This document shows, in pieces, positions 41,115-49,999 of a stretch of 64,000 nt of DNA (position 1 is the stretch's first letter; every line of letters starts with the position of its first letter). Source of the DNA: JARICQ01 sp964527205 (lineage in GTDB: Bacteria > Bacillota > Clostridia > Tissierellales > Tissierellaceae); contig CAZGQG010000003.1 in assembly GCA_964527205.1 (NCBI GenBank), forward strand, positions 1 to 64,000, read 5' to 3'. The notes under the pieces are model-generated. The model searched no databases. It saw only the letters and a list, made by a program, of their open reading frames with translations, and was not told where the DNA came from. The translations under genes and the position numbers were made by a program.

Positions 41115-44100
41115 CTAACTAGCTATTTCTTCTACATAATCCTTTAACTTAACAGATATTAATTTTGATATACCCTCTTCCTCCATGGTTACCCCATATA
41201 GGTGGTCTGCTATTTCCATAGTTTTCTTTCTATGGGTTATGAGAACAAATTGTGTATCATGGGCAAAATTCTTCAGATATGAGGTATATTTTCCAATATT
41301 TGCCTCATCAAGAGCAGCATCTATCTCATCTAAGATACAAAATGGTGCTGGTTTCAAGTTGAGAATTGAAAATAAAAGAGCTACTGCTGTAAGAGATTTC
41401 TCACCACCTGAAAGCAGGGATAGGTTTTGAAGTTTCTTACCTGGTGGCTGAGCATTTATCTGTATACCTGTATTTAGGACATCATCCCTATCCTCCAATA
41501 CTAGCTCTGCCTTGCCTCCATTAAATAGGGTCTTAAAGACCTGGATAAAGTTCCTATTGATCTTTTCAAAGCTATCCAAGAACTGAACCTTCATTTTTTT
41601 CTCCATGTCCTGGATAATTTCATTTAAATTCTCCTTGGACTGGCTTAGGTCATCTTTTTGAGCCCTTATAAATTCTAATCTTTCGCTTAATTCCTGATAT
41701 TCTTCAATGGCAGCTAGGTTTATATGGCCTAGGGCCTTTATGGAAAGCTTAAGCTTTTTAATCCTCTCTCCTGCAAGTTTCTTATCCTCTAGCTCCACTG
41801 CATCCCCTAGGGCCTCTTGGAAGCTAAGTTCATATTCATCATAGAGTCTAGCCTCATAATTATCCAGCTGGGTGCTTATCCTAGCTAGTTTTACTTCCAG
41901 TCTATTTATCTTTTTTTCTCTTTCCCCCACTAGCTTATTAAGATTTGTAAGGTTTTCCTGCTCTTCATAGAATTTATTCATAGTCCCATTTTTCTCTTCT
42001 ACTAAATTAGATAAGAGCTCTTCCTTGGACTTTAAATCCTCTCCCAAGTCTTCTATGGACTTATGAAGTTTTTCTTTTATCCTTTGAATCCTATCTATCT
42101 CTTCTTTGTTCTTCTCTATGGTCTTTTCCTTTTCCCCTAATTCCTCTAAGAGATCCCTTCTTTCCCCATCCAAGCTCTCTTCCCTATCCCTTAGATTCCT
42201 TATTTTATTTTCTATGGAATTAATTTCTAGTTTTAAATCTGTAATGCTCTGGGACTTGCCTTCTTTCTCATCTTTTTCAAGATTAAAGGCTTGGATTAGG
42301 GCCTGGATCTCTTCTTTTTCAGCTAAACTCTTCTTATCCACAGAGTCTAGATCTCCCTTTAATCCTTCATATTCCCTGCTATAATTTTCTTCTTCCTCTC
42401 TTAGGTCCAATATTTCCCTCTTAGATCTAAGGAGTATGCTTTCTACCCTAGTCCCTTCTTCTTTATAATTTTCAATATTATTATCTATGCTATAAATCCT
42501 GTATTCCAACTGCTTTAATTCTTCTTCTTCCTTGCCTAGACTAGTTTCTAAAGCTCTTATATCTTTCCTATAGGCTTCCTCTTCAAGATCCTTAGTTCTT
42601 AATAAATCATCTATTTCTTCTATATTATTTTCCAATTCCTCAATACGGTTCTTCCTGTTTATTATGTTTACCCCACTGCCCCCCTGGCTACCACCAGTCA
42701 TGGATCCACCTGGATTAAGTATCTCACCCTCCAGGGTAACTATCCTATGAGCATGGCCACTGGCCCTTGCAAAAGCTATTCCATCATCTATGGTCTCTAT
42801 TACCAGGGTTCTTCCCAGTAGGTATTTAAATATATCTTCATATTCTTTATCATATTCTATAAGTTCATGGCCTAGGCCTAGGATATTGTACTTGTCCCTA
42901 TCCGCCTGAGAAATATGGAGATCTCTCCCCTTAATAACACTGGCAGGCAAGCAAGTCACCCTTCCCAGTCTATTCTTCTTTAGAAATTCTATAATATTTT
43001 TGGCACTATTTTCATCCTCTGTTACAATGTTTTGTCCCCTGGAACCTAGGGCTATTTCTATAGCCTTTTCATAGCTAGGCTCTAGCTTGATCATCTCAGC
43101 TACAACACCAACCAGACCCCTTCCCAGGCTAGGATTCTTTTTAGACTCTATAAGCACTGACTTTACTCCCTTATAATAGCCCTCATAGCCATCTTCCATG
43201 GACTGGAGTATCCTTAGGCTAGATGATTTGCTTTCCTTTTGGAGCTTGGACTGGTTTATCTCTCCACTTAGGCTCTTAAGGCTTTCCTGGCTTTTTTCAA
43301 GCTCTAATCTTAAATCCCTTACTCCATCCTTAAGCTTGGCTAATTTTTCTATAGAGCTCTCTCTTTTTTCCAGGGCCTCTTCTAGGAGTTTCTTATTCCT
43401 ATCTCTTTCCCCTTCCAGAGCCCCTATATCTTCCTCTAATTTCTTGCCTCTCTTTTTAATGTTTTCATCAAAAGAATTAATAGTGTTTATTTTTGACTTT
43501 ATGCTGGAGGACTCATTGTAGAGATTGAGTAGATTGTCCTTCCTGTCTTCTATTTCCTTTTCTTTTTTCTTTAAGTAGTCTGTTTCATCCTTGAACTTTC
43601 CCTTAGTCTTTTCATAGATTTCCAGTTTTTCCTGGTAGATCCCACTTATACTCCGGATCTCAAGATCAATCTCACTAGACCTTTTCTTGTTCTTTTCAAT
43701 TCTAGCCTCTATATTTGTCTTTTCATTCTTTAATCTCTCTAGGTCCTTCCTATGAAAACTCTCCTTCTCATTTTCAATGGCAAGTTCATTTTTACCCTCT
43801 TCAAGCCTTCTTCCAAGGTCTAGGTTTACAGCTCTTGACTCATCGATTTCCCGGTCAAGTTCTCCTATAGAGTCCCTTAGCTTGTTAAAGTCCTCCTGAA
43901 TTAGCTGGGTCTCCCTAACTAGGGATTCTAATTCCCCTTCCATGTCAGTCCTATCCCCATTTATCTTCTTTTCCTCTTCCCTGTTCTTTTTGATTTCTGC
44001 AACAAGGAGATTTACTTCTATTTTTTTCAACTCCCTATAGAGCTCCTCAAATTCCTTGGCCCTATCTGCCTGTCCCTTAAGGAGGGTTTCTTGTTTTGAT

Positions 44101-44693
44101 AGCTCATGGGTTAGGTCCTTTATTCTAATAAGGTTTTCCTCTGTCTTATCCAGCTTTCTCTCTGCCTGGGTTTTCTTAGACTTGTACTTTACTATTCCCG
44201 CTGCCTCCTCAAAGATAGAACGCCTATCCTCCGGCTTATTGCTTAAGATTTCTTCAATCCTACCCTGGCCTATTATGGAATAGCCATCCTTGCCTACCCC
44301 AGTATCCATAAATATTTCCCTAATGTCCTTTAATCTACAGGAGGACTTGTTTAGGAAATACTGGGACTCTCCAGACCTAAACATCCTTCTGGTAACTTCT
44401 ACCTCATCATATTCAACTGGTATAAGGCCACTTTTATTGTCGAAACTAATGGTGGCTTCACAGTAGCCTAGGGCCTTTCTCTTGGATGTTCCTGCGAAGA
44501 TTACATCCTCCATCTTGTGGCCCCTAAGATTCTTAATACTTTGCTCACCCAGTACCCATCTCACTGCATCTGAGATGTTACTCTTTCCACTACCATTAGG
44601 ACCAACTATGGCAGTTATACCATCTTTGATCCTAATTTCTGTTTTATATGCAAAAGATTTAAAGCCCTTAATCTCAACTTTTTTTAATTTCAA
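41115..44693 (-). CDS. smc: Chromosome segregation ATPase SMC
   Basis: SMC is the condensin ATPase that with ScpAB organises the chromosome. The N-terminal head contains VGPNGSGKSNISDAVRWVLG; long coiled coils flank a hinge around the NPGGSMTGGSQGGSG segment; the C-terminal head has the signature LSGGEKSLTAVALLFSIL and Walker B FCILDEIDAALDEANI. Length is about 1192 residues, normal for the family. The frame starts at a GTG (44702) that is part of GAGGTG; the TTG at 44691-44693, six bases later, gives MKLKKVEIKGFKSF and is preferred. Confidence 0.97.
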   Translation of the reverse strand: MKLKKVEIKGFKSFAYKTEIRIKDGITAIVGPNGSGKSNISDAVRWVLGEQSIKNLRGHKMEDVIFAGTSKRKALGYCEATISFDNKSGLIPVEYDEVEVTRRMFRSGESQYFLNKSSCRLKDIREIFMDTGVGKDGYSIIGQGRIEEILSNKPEDRRSIFEEAAGIVKYKSKKTQAERKLDKTEENLIRIKDLTHELSKQETLLKGQADRAKEFEELYRELKKIEVNLLVAEIKKNREEEKKINGDRTDMEGELESLVRETQLIQEDFNKLRDSIGELDREIDESRAVNLDLGRRLEEGKNELAIENEKESFHRKDLERLKNEKTNIEARIEKNKKRSSEIDLEIRSISGIYQEKLEIYEKTKGKFKDETDYLKKKEKEIEDRKDNLLNLYNESSSIKSKINTINSFDENIKKRGKKLEEDIGALEGERDRNKKLLEEALEKRESSIEKLAKLKDGVRDLRLELEKSQESLKSLSGEINQSKLQKESKSSSLRILQSMEDGYEGYYKGVKSVLIESKKNPSLGRGLVGVVAEMIKLEPSYEKAIEIALGSRGQNIVTEDENSAKNIIEFLKKNRLGRVTCLPASVIKGRDLHISQADRDKYNILGLGHELIEYDKEYEDIFKYLLGRTLVIETIDDGIAFARASGHAHRIVTLEGEILNPGGSMTGGSQGGSGVNIINRKNRIEELENNIEEIDDLLRTKDLEEEAYRKDIRALETSLGKEEEELKQLEYRIYSIDNNIENYKEEGTRVESILLRSKREILDLREEEENYSREYEGLKGDLDSVDKKSLAEKEEIQALIQAFNLEKDEKEGKSQSITDLKLEINSIENKIRNLRDREESLDGERRDLLEELGEKEKTIEKNKEEIDRIQRIKEKLHKSIEDLGEDLKSKEELLSNLVEEKNGTMNKFYEEQENLTNLNKLVGEREKKINRLEVKLARISTQLDNYEARLYDEYELSFQEALGDAVELEDKKLAGERIKKLKLSIKALGHINLAAIEEYQELSERLEFIRAQKDDLSQSKENLNEIIQDMEKKMKVQFLDSFEKINRNFIQVFKTLFNGGKAELVLEDRDDVLNTGIQINAQPPGKKLQNLSLLSGGEKSLTAVALLFSILNLKPAPFCILDEIDAALDEANIGKYTSYLKNFAHDTQFVLITHRKKTMEIADHLYGVTMEEEGISKLISVKLKDYVEEIAS

Positions 44694-44719
44694 ATAAAAC
44701 ACCTCTTAATCCTTCTATC

Positions 44720-45811
44720 CTATTTATGGAAGAGATCTCTCTTTTCCAAATAGGCTTCTACCCAATCTTTTATCCTTATTATATCAGAATGATCTTTTAT
44801 ACTTATATTAATCCTATCCCTGTCCTCTTTATTTCCAAGGATTTTAATCTTTTTAAAACTATATCTATCCTGGATAAATTTCCTATTCTCTCCTCCCTGA
44901 CCAGCTATGGAGGAAATGATCTTGTTATGGGCCTCTATAAGGAGCTCACTATCCCTTAGGTCCATGGGAAGCTTATCCAAATACTCCACTAGAATTTTCC
45001 TATATATATTCCCTTCTACCAATTGCCTAAAGGCAGGATGGAAGGGACCTGCTACAACATCCTTGCCCATTTGAATGTTTTCTGTGGGCTGGAGTCCTAT
45101 CCTTATTACGTCTATATGGTTTACCCAAAATATCATAAGAAGCTCTGCAGACAAATCCACAGCCTCTTCTAGGTCCATGGGCTTATAGCTTCCCTCTAGA
45201 TAGCTTTTCTCTAAATATGTATCCTTGATCACCAGGGTTGGATATATTCTCACACAAAAAGGATCTAAAGGGACAAATTCCCTAGCCGTCTCCAGGGCCT
45301 TTTCCCTGGTATCTCCAGGAAGACCTAGCATCATTTGCAGGCCTAGTTTTATGTCGTATTCCCTTATGAGTTTTGCAGCCCTATAAAGATCCTGAGAAGT
45401 GTGGCCTCTTCCGCTTGCATCCAGAACCTGATCGTCCAGGGATTGGACCCCTAGTTCAATAATATCTACCTGATGTTCCTTAAGCATGTCTAAGACTTGC
45501 CTATCAATAGCATCTGGCCTGGTTGAAAGTCTTATCTTATGGATTTTCTTCATCTTCTTATAGCTTAGGGGTATGGCCAACAATTCCCTTTGTATATCCA
45601 TATCTATGGCAGTAAAGCTTCCTCCAAAAAAAGCAAGCTCAATGGTGGAAGGATCTTTAAAGGTCTCTAGGTGTTCTAGGATTATCTTTTCTACATCCTC
45701 AGGCTTTACTGAGGTTGACAGTCCTGTTATCTTTTTTTGATTGCAAAATACACAGTCATGGGGACAGCCAAAATGTGGAACAAATATTGGTATTATATAG
45801 TGCTTAAGCAT
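44720..45811 (-). CDS. Uncharacterised radical-SAM protein (Elp3-like)
   Basis: The cluster motif CPHDCVFC lies near residue 16 in FVPHFGCPHDCVFCNQKKITG, and the Elp3/coproporphyrinogen-oxidase-like barrel continues with FFGGSFTAID, RLSTRPDAID, IELGVQSLDDQVL and GLQMMLGLPGDT. It resembles the N-terminal half of Elp3-type proteins but lacks the acetyltransferase domain. The C-terminal third (about 120 residues) is not one I recognise. The gene is regularly found between rnc and smc in clostridia, which hints at RNA modification, but no substrate is known to me. The ATG at 45809-45811 with AGGTGAT upstream is preferred over the GTG at 45820. It overlaps rnc by 8 bases. Confidence 0.85.
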   Translation of the reverse strand: MLKHYIIPIFVPHFGCPHDCVFCNQKKITGLSTSVKPEDVEKIILEHLETFKDPSTIELAFFGGSFTAIDMDIQRELLAIPLSYKKMKKIHKIRLSTRPDAIDRQVLDMLKEHQVDIIELGVQSLDDQVLDASGRGHTSQDLYRAAKLIREYDIKLGLQMMLGLPGDTREKALETAREFVPLDPFCVRIYPTLVIKDTYLEKSYLEGSYKPMDLEEAVDLSAELLMIFWVNHIDVIRIGLQPTENIQMGKDVVAGPFHPAFRQLVEGNIYRKILVEYLDKLPMDLRDSELLIEAHNKIISSIAGQGGENRKFIQDRYSFKKIKILGNKEDRDRINISIKDHSDIIRIKDWVEAYLEKRDLFHK

Positions 45812-46520
45812 TATGATCACCTAAATAAAGCATGGCTTCCTTGGCTGCCATTTGCTCTGCTTCCTTTTTGTTTCTTCCCAGTCCCTTGCCTACTACTTCC
45901 TTGTCTATAAGGACCTTAATATGAAATATCTTGTCATGGTCTGGACCTTCCTCCTTGGATATTACATATTCAATCTTATTCTTTTTTCTCTTTTGCAGGT
46001 ATTCCTGCAAATCTGTTTTATAGTCTATAAAAAGTGATCCCTTGGTCACTGCATGGACCAAGTTGTATTCAAATTTCTTTAACAAAAATTCATTTGTAGT
46101 CTCAAAGTCACTATCCATATAAACCGCACCCACTAGGGCCTCACTGGCGTCTCCCAGGATAGAATCCCTATCCCTACCTCCAGTGGCTTCCTCACCCTTG
46201 CCTAGCAAAATAAAATCTCCTAGGTTAATCTTACGGGCTATGTAGGCTAGGGAGGATTCACATACTACCCTGGCCCTTATCTTTGTAAGCTCTCCCTCTG
46301 GATATAGGGGATACTTTTTATACAGATATTGACTTACAACCAAATTTAAAATGGCGTCTCCTAAAAACTCTATCCTCTCATTATTGTCCGTCACCCTCAT
46401 CTCATGCTCATTGGCATAGGAACTATGGGTTAGGGCAGTTTTAAGAAGTTCTATATTATTAAATTTATAATCTAGATTTTTCTCCAGAGCTTCTAGCCAC
46501 TTGCTTCCATTCCTAGTCAT
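45804..46520 (-). CDS. rnc: Ribonuclease III
   Basis: RNase III cuts double-stranded RNA in rRNA processing and mRNA decay. The signature NERIEFLGDAILNLVVS lies near residues 47-63, and the second acidic cluster is DSILGDASEALVGAVYMD. A C-terminal dsRNA-binding domain ends KEAEQMAAKEAMLYLG. Length is 238 residues. The ATG is preceded by AGGAG that begins exactly at the base of a 14-bp hairpin, suggesting control of rnc translation or stability, possibly by RNase III itself. Confidence 0.96.
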   Translation of the reverse strand: MTRNGSKWLEALEKNLDYKFNNIELLKTALTHSSYANEHEMRVTDNNERIEFLGDAILNLVVSQYLYKKYPLYPEGELTKIRARVVCESSLAYIARKINLGDFILLGKGEEATGGRDRDSILGDASEALVGAVYMDSDFETTNEFLLKKFEYNLVHAVTKGSLFIDYKTDLQEYLQKRKKNKIEYVISKEEGPDHDKIFHIKVLIDKEVVGKGLGRNKKEAEQMAAKEAMLYLGDHNA

Positions 46521-46534
46521 TTTTATCCGCTCCT

Positions 46535-46570
46535 TAAATAAGTAAGGGACAAGTGCCCCTTACTTATTTA
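46535..46570 (-). promoter_or_regulatory. acpP-rnc intergenic hairpin abutting the rnc ribosome site
   Basis: A perfect 14-bp stem, TAAATAAGTAAGGG with CCCTTACTTATTTA, encloses an 8-base loop. The acpP stop codon is in its 5' arm, and the rnc ribosome site AGGAG (46530-46534) starts at the next base. There is no T tract, so it is not a typical terminator. Confidence 0.75.
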
Positions 46571-46803
46571 TTATCTAATTCTTTTTCTATACTTTCCACT
46601 ACATCTCCAATTGTCTCTATATCTTCCATGCCTTCATCATCAACCTCAAGGTCAAACTCATCTTCAATAGCCATTATAAGCTCTACCAGATCTAGGGAAT
46701 CTGCATTTAAATCATCTCTAAAGGAAGTATCCTTGTTTAAACTATCCTCTTCCACATTGAACTGTACTGCAATTATCTCTGTTATTTTTTCATATACCAT
46801 CAT
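46564..46803 (-). CDS. acpP: Acyl carrier protein
   Basis: ACP carries acyl chains on a phosphopantetheine attached to the serine of the DSL motif, here in DDLNADSLDLVELIMAIED. It is small, acidic and helical. The frame runs to GTG 46812, but GAGGAG eight bases before the ATG at 46801-46803 fixes the start (79 residues). It follows plsX directly; fabD and fabG, which usually lie between plsX and acpP in Bacillus, are absent. It supplies PlsX and FakA-derived acyl chains to phospholipid synthesis. Confidence 0.95.
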   Translation of the reverse strand: MMVYEKITEIIAVQFNVEEDSLNKDTSFRDDLNADSLDLVELIMAIEDEFDLEVDDEGMEDIETIGDVVESIEKELDNK

Positions 46804-46833
46804 AATAAACACTCCTCTTTGTTTTTCTATTTT

Positions 46834-47820
46834 TTATTTGCTTAATTTTTCTTCTATAAGGCTTATTACATCATTGTCTATAAATTTAATTAACTGATGA
46901 ATACCATTTTTAACTGCATAGGCATCTGAACTTCCATGGGCCTTAAAGATTGGCTTTTTTGTTCCTAGAAGTGGTGCCCCTCCATATTCCCTATAGTCCA
47001 TCTGATCTTTTATACCCTTAAGGGATGGAGCTAATACAGATGCAGCCATTTTATTTTTAAGATTCTTTGTAAATTCTACCTTAAGGCTTGAAAATATGGC
47101 ACTGGCCATGCCCTCTGTAAGCTTTAAAATAATATTACCTACAAAACCATCACATACAGTTACATCAGTTTTCCCTAGGGGAAGGTCCCTAGCCTCTACA
47201 TTGCCATAAAAGTTTAAATCACTATTTTCAAGTAAATCGTAAACTTCCTTGGTCTGTTGGTTGCCCTTGGCTTTTTCACTTCCTATATTTACCAGGCCAA
47301 CGGAAGGATTTTCAACTTCCAGTACCTTTTCCATATAGGCTGAACCCATTAGGGCAAATTGATATAATTGTTCTGGCTTTGCATCTACATTGGCACCTGC
47401 ATCTACTAAAAGAGTAGTCTTTTCAAAGGCAGGATAAACCACTGTAAGGGCAGCCCTATCCACTCCATCTATTCTCTTAACTATAAATAAACCTGCTGCT
47501 AGTAGGGCTCCTGTACTCCCTGCAGAAATAAGACCATCTCCCAGTCCATCTCTTAGGGCATTGGCCGCCACTACTATAGAGGCGTCTTTTTTCCTTCTTA
47601 GGGCCCTGGCAGGATCATCTTCATTGGTAATTACTTCACTGGCATTTAGTATCTCTACTTTTTCCTGGGGATAATCATATTTTTTAAGTTCTTCTTGGAT
47701 TATCTCCTCCCTACCTACAAGGATTATACTAATCCCGTATTCCTTTAGGGCATCAATAGATCCCTTTATGATTTCTGAAGGGGCCTTGTCTCCACCCATA
47801 GCATCTACTATAACTTTCAT
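46834..47820 (-). CDS. plsX: Phosphate acyltransferase PlsX
   Basis: PlsX interconverts acyl-ACP and acyl-phosphate, the substrate of PlsY. The N-terminus VIVDAMGGDKAPSEI is diagnostic; ISAGSTGALLAAGLFIVKR, VGLVNIGSEKAKGN and VTVCDGFVGNIILK are family blocks. The frame extends 4 codons upstream, but GGAGG five bases before the ATG at 47818-47820 marks the start (328 residues). It also links to FakA, since acyl-phosphate made by fatty acid kinase can be turned into acyl-ACP by PlsX. Confidence 0.95.
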   Translation of the reverse strand: MKVIVDAMGGDKAPSEIIKGSIDALKEYGISIILVGREEIIQEELKKYDYPQEKVEILNASEVITNEDDPARALRRKKDASIVVAANALRDGLGDGLISAGSTGALLAAGLFIVKRIDGVDRAALTVVYPAFEKTTLLVDAGANVDAKPEQLYQFALMGSAYMEKVLEVENPSVGLVNIGSEKAKGNQQTKEVYDLLENSDLNFYGNVEARDLPLGKTDVTVCDGFVGNIILKLTEGMASAIFSSLKVEFTKNLKNKMAASVLAPSLKGIKDQMDYREYGGAPLLGTKKPIFKAHGSSDAYAVKNGIHQLIKFIDNDVISLIEEKLSK

Positions 47821-47856
47821 AACTACCTCCAATCTTGATTTGCTTGATTATGTATA

Positions 47857-47885
47857 AATATATCCTAGAGCCTAGTAAAAATCAA
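47857..47885 (-). promoter_or_regulatory. plsX-acpP-rnc-smc-ftsY promoter
   Basis: TTGATT (47880-47885) and TATATT (47857-47862) are 17 bases apart. The spacer carries a direct repeat CTAGGCTCTAGGAT that might be a repressor site. Confidence 0.7.
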
Positions 47886-47893
47886 TATAGAAT

Positions 47894-47927
47894 TAAAAAA
47901 AGATAGTGAAATCACTATCTTTTTTTC
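47894..47927 (-). terminator. Intrinsic terminator after rpmF
   Basis: AGATAGTGA pairs with TCACTATCT, flanked by A and T runs of seven on both sides. It starts right after the rpmF stop. Confidence 0.9.
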
Positions 47928-47928
47928 C

Positions 47929-48108
47929 TTAATCTACACTCATCACTTCTCTGTCTTTGTAGTATCCACACTCTCTACAAACCCTATGTGGTTGTTTTGC
48001 CTCATGACACTGTGGGCATTCTGTTACTGTTGCTTTATTTAATGTATAAGAAGAAGCTCTTCTCTTATTACGTCTTTGTTTCGATGTCCTACGCTTTGGT
48101 ACTGCCAT
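47929..48108 (-). CDS. rpmF: 50S ribosomal protein L32
   Basis: This short gene encodes 59 residues starting MAVPKRRTSKQRRNKRRAS. It then has a zinc ribbon with two CxxC pairs (CPQC and CREC) around HEAKQPHRV and ends GYYKDREVMSVD. This is the C+ (zinc-binding) form of L32. ATG has AAGGAGGTG upstream. It follows the DUF177 gene by 13 bases and is closed by a strong terminator; the DUF177-rpmF-plsX order is widely conserved. Confidence 0.96.
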   Translation of the reverse strand: MAVPKRRTSKQRRNKRRASSYTLNKATVTECPQCHEAKQPHRVCRECGYYKDREVMSVD

Positions 48109-48121
48109 TTGTTACACCTCC

Positions 48122-48664
48122 TTAATCTTTAGGGAAGAAATCCTTTAGTTTTTCAAGTCTCGGGTCGATATCATCATGAACACAATCACATTCTCCCTTA
48201 TTCAAATCTATACCGCATTTGCTGCACAGGCCCTTACAGTCCTCAGCACATACAGTCTTCATTGGCAGGGTAAGGAGGATTTGCTCACGTATATATTCAT
48301 CTAAGTTTAAAGTATTATTTTCATAATATAAAACTTCTTCATATCCCTCTTGATCTTCATTATTTTCTTCTTTTAATTCTTTTTCTAAGTCTCTTTTTCC
48401 TTTTACAAGCTTACCACTTAGTCTACTCTTCATATTATTCTTTGATCTTTCAAGGCATCTACTACAGCTTTCACTGTAAGTAAAGTCGATTTCCATATCA
48501 ATAGCCTTTTCCCTATCAGCTTCAAATACTAGGAGACTATAGTCCACTGGACCTACAAGCTCAGCATCCCTATCCTTTAGATTTAAATCTATAGAATCTA
48601 TCTGCCCTTCCAGCTTAATCATGTCTTCTCTTCCTTCAAGAAAACCACTTAAGTCTAATTTCAT
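48122..48664 (-). CDS. yceD: DUF177 (YceD/YlbN) family protein
   Basis: This 180-residue protein has the DUF177 pattern: an N-terminal beta region, a CSRCLE motif, and a C-terminal CKGLCSKCGIDLN plus GECDC cysteine cluster followed by DPRLEKLKDFF. Members are always near rpmF and have been linked to 23S rRNA/ribosome assembly in plants and bacteria. The exact role is not settled. AGAGGTG and the ATG at 48662-48664 define the start rather than the upstream GTG. A perfect consensus promoter lies 30 bases upstream. Confidence 0.9.
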   Translation of the reverse strand: MKLDLSGFLEGREDMIKLEGQIDSIDLNLKDRDAELVGPVDYSLLVFEADREKAIDMEIDFTYSESCSRCLERSKNNMKSRLSGKLVKGKRDLEKELKEENNEDQEGYEEVLYYENNTLNLDEYIREQILLTLPMKTVCAEDCKGLCSKCGIDLNKGECDCVHDDIDPRLEKLKDFFPKD

Positions 48665-48693
48665 CCTTTTCACCTCTTAAACTAACACACTTT

Positions 48694-48722
48694 ATTATAT
48701 AAAGGAGGCAGAGCTTTGTCAA
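48694..48722 (-). promoter_or_regulatory. Consensus promoter for yceD-rpmF
   Basis: TTGACA (48717-48722), 17 bases, TATAAT (48694-48699): both hexamers match the SigA consensus perfectly. The -35 lies 11 bases after the ackA stop. Confidence 0.92.
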
Positions 48723-48733
48723 GAATTATCTTC

Positions 48734-49924
48734 TTAAACTAATTCTAATGTATCCCTAGCAATCATCAACTCTTCATTTGTTGGAACAACATAGATAGCC
48801 GTTGAAGCTAAATTCTTATTTATCTGCGCTTCCTTACCTCTTACATTATTTAATTCTTCATCTAGGTCAATTCCTATACAGTCTAGGCCATCACATATCT
48901 GTGATCTTAAGAATGCAGAGTTTTCACCAATTCCTGCAGTGAATACCAATACATCTACACCACACATAGCAGCCATATAACCACCTATATATTTTTTAAC
49001 CCTGTTTACAAATACATCTATTGCAAGTTTTGCTCTTTCATTTCCATCCTTCATAGCAATCTCTAGGTCTCTAAAGTCACTGCTTATACCTGAGATTCCA
49101 AGAACTCCTGATTCCTTATTAAGCATTTCATTTACTTCAGCAAAGGTCATGTCTTCCTTGTCCATTATAAAAGGAATTATAGCTGGATCTATATCTCCAG
49201 ATCTAGTTCCCATGGCTAATCCTTCAAGAGGAGTGAATCCCATACTTGTATCTATAGTTTCTCCCCCCTTGATAGCACATAGGCTTGAACCATTTCCTAG
49301 GTGACAAGTTATGATATTTAAATCCTTTATATCCTTACCCATTATTTCTGCTACCCTATTAGCAACATACTTATGGGAAGTTCCGTGGAATCCGTATCTA
49401 CGAACACCATATTCTTCATAGTATTTATAAGGCAACGGATAGATATAATTGTCTTTTTCCATGGTTTGATGGAAGGCCGTATCAAATACTGCTACCATTG
49501 GAGTATCTGGCATTAATTCCTGACATGCTTCTATTCCTGTAATGTTTGGTGGATTATGTAATGGAGCTAATTCTACACAATCATAAAGTACCTTCATTAC
49601 GTCCTTATCTATTATTACTGATGAAGAGAACTCTTCTCCACCATGTACTACCCTATGTCCAACTGCTCCAATCTCATCCATTGAGCTAATTGCTCCATAG
49701 TCCTTGTCTACTAAAGCTTCTAAAACAAGTCCTAAGGCTACCTTATGGTCTTCCATTGGCTGCTCTATTATAGTTTCTTCCTTACCCGTTGCTTCATGGG
49801 TAATCTTTGATCCTTCAATTCCTATTCTCTCTACAAGTCCCTTGCAAAGAACTTTCTCACCATTCATATCTATAAGTTGATATTTCAATGAGGAGCTACC
49901 ACAGTTAATAACTAAAATATTCAT
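48734..49924 (-). CDS. ackA: Acetate kinase
   Basis: AckA interconverts acetyl phosphate and acetate with ATP, giving ATP in fermentation. The start MNILVINCGSSSLKYQL and the blocks HRVVHGG, VFDTAFHQTM, YGFHGTSHKYV, CHLGNGSS and FTAGIGENS are all diagnostic. The frame runs 9 codons further up, but AGGAGG precedes the ATG at 49922-49924 (396 residues). The partner pta gene is not adjacent. Divergent to it is tmcAL, whose product consumes acetate, and their promoters interlock. Confidence 0.97.
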   Translation of the reverse strand: MNILVINCGSSSLKYQLIDMNGEKVLCKGLVERIGIEGSKITHEATGKEETIIEQPMEDHKVALGLVLEALVDKDYGAISSMDEIGAVGHRVVHGGEEFSSSVIIDKDVMKVLYDCVELAPLHNPPNITGIEACQELMPDTPMVAVFDTAFHQTMEKDNYIYPLPYKYYEEYGVRRYGFHGTSHKYVANRVAEIMGKDIKDLNIITCHLGNGSSLCAIKGGETIDTSMGFTPLEGLAMGTRSGDIDPAIIPFIMDKEDMTFAEVNEMLNKESGVLGISGISSDFRDLEIAMKDGNERAKLAIDVFVNRVKKYIGGYMAAMCGVDVLVFTAGIGENSAFLRSQICDGLDCIGIDLDEELNNVRGKEAQINKNLASTAIYVVPTNEELMIARDTLELV

Positions 49925-49959
49925 CTTCTTTCCTCCTAGTCTTTTTTTCACATATATCT

Positions 49960-49988
49960 ATAATATTATATTTGTGTTAAAAAATCAA
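49960..49988 (-). promoter_or_regulatory. ackA promoter (interlocked with the tmcAL promoter)
   Basis: On the minus strand TTGATT (49983-49988) and TATTAT (49960-49965) are 17 bases apart. The -35 sits inside the spacer of the divergent tmcAL promoter. Confidence 0.7.
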
Positions 49989-49999
49989 CATGATATAAT
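49972..49999 (+). promoter_or_regulatory. tmcAL promoter
   Basis: TTGTGT (49972-49977), 16 bases, TATAAT (49994-49999) on the plus strand, about 30 bases upstream of the tmcAL start. Confidence 0.7.
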
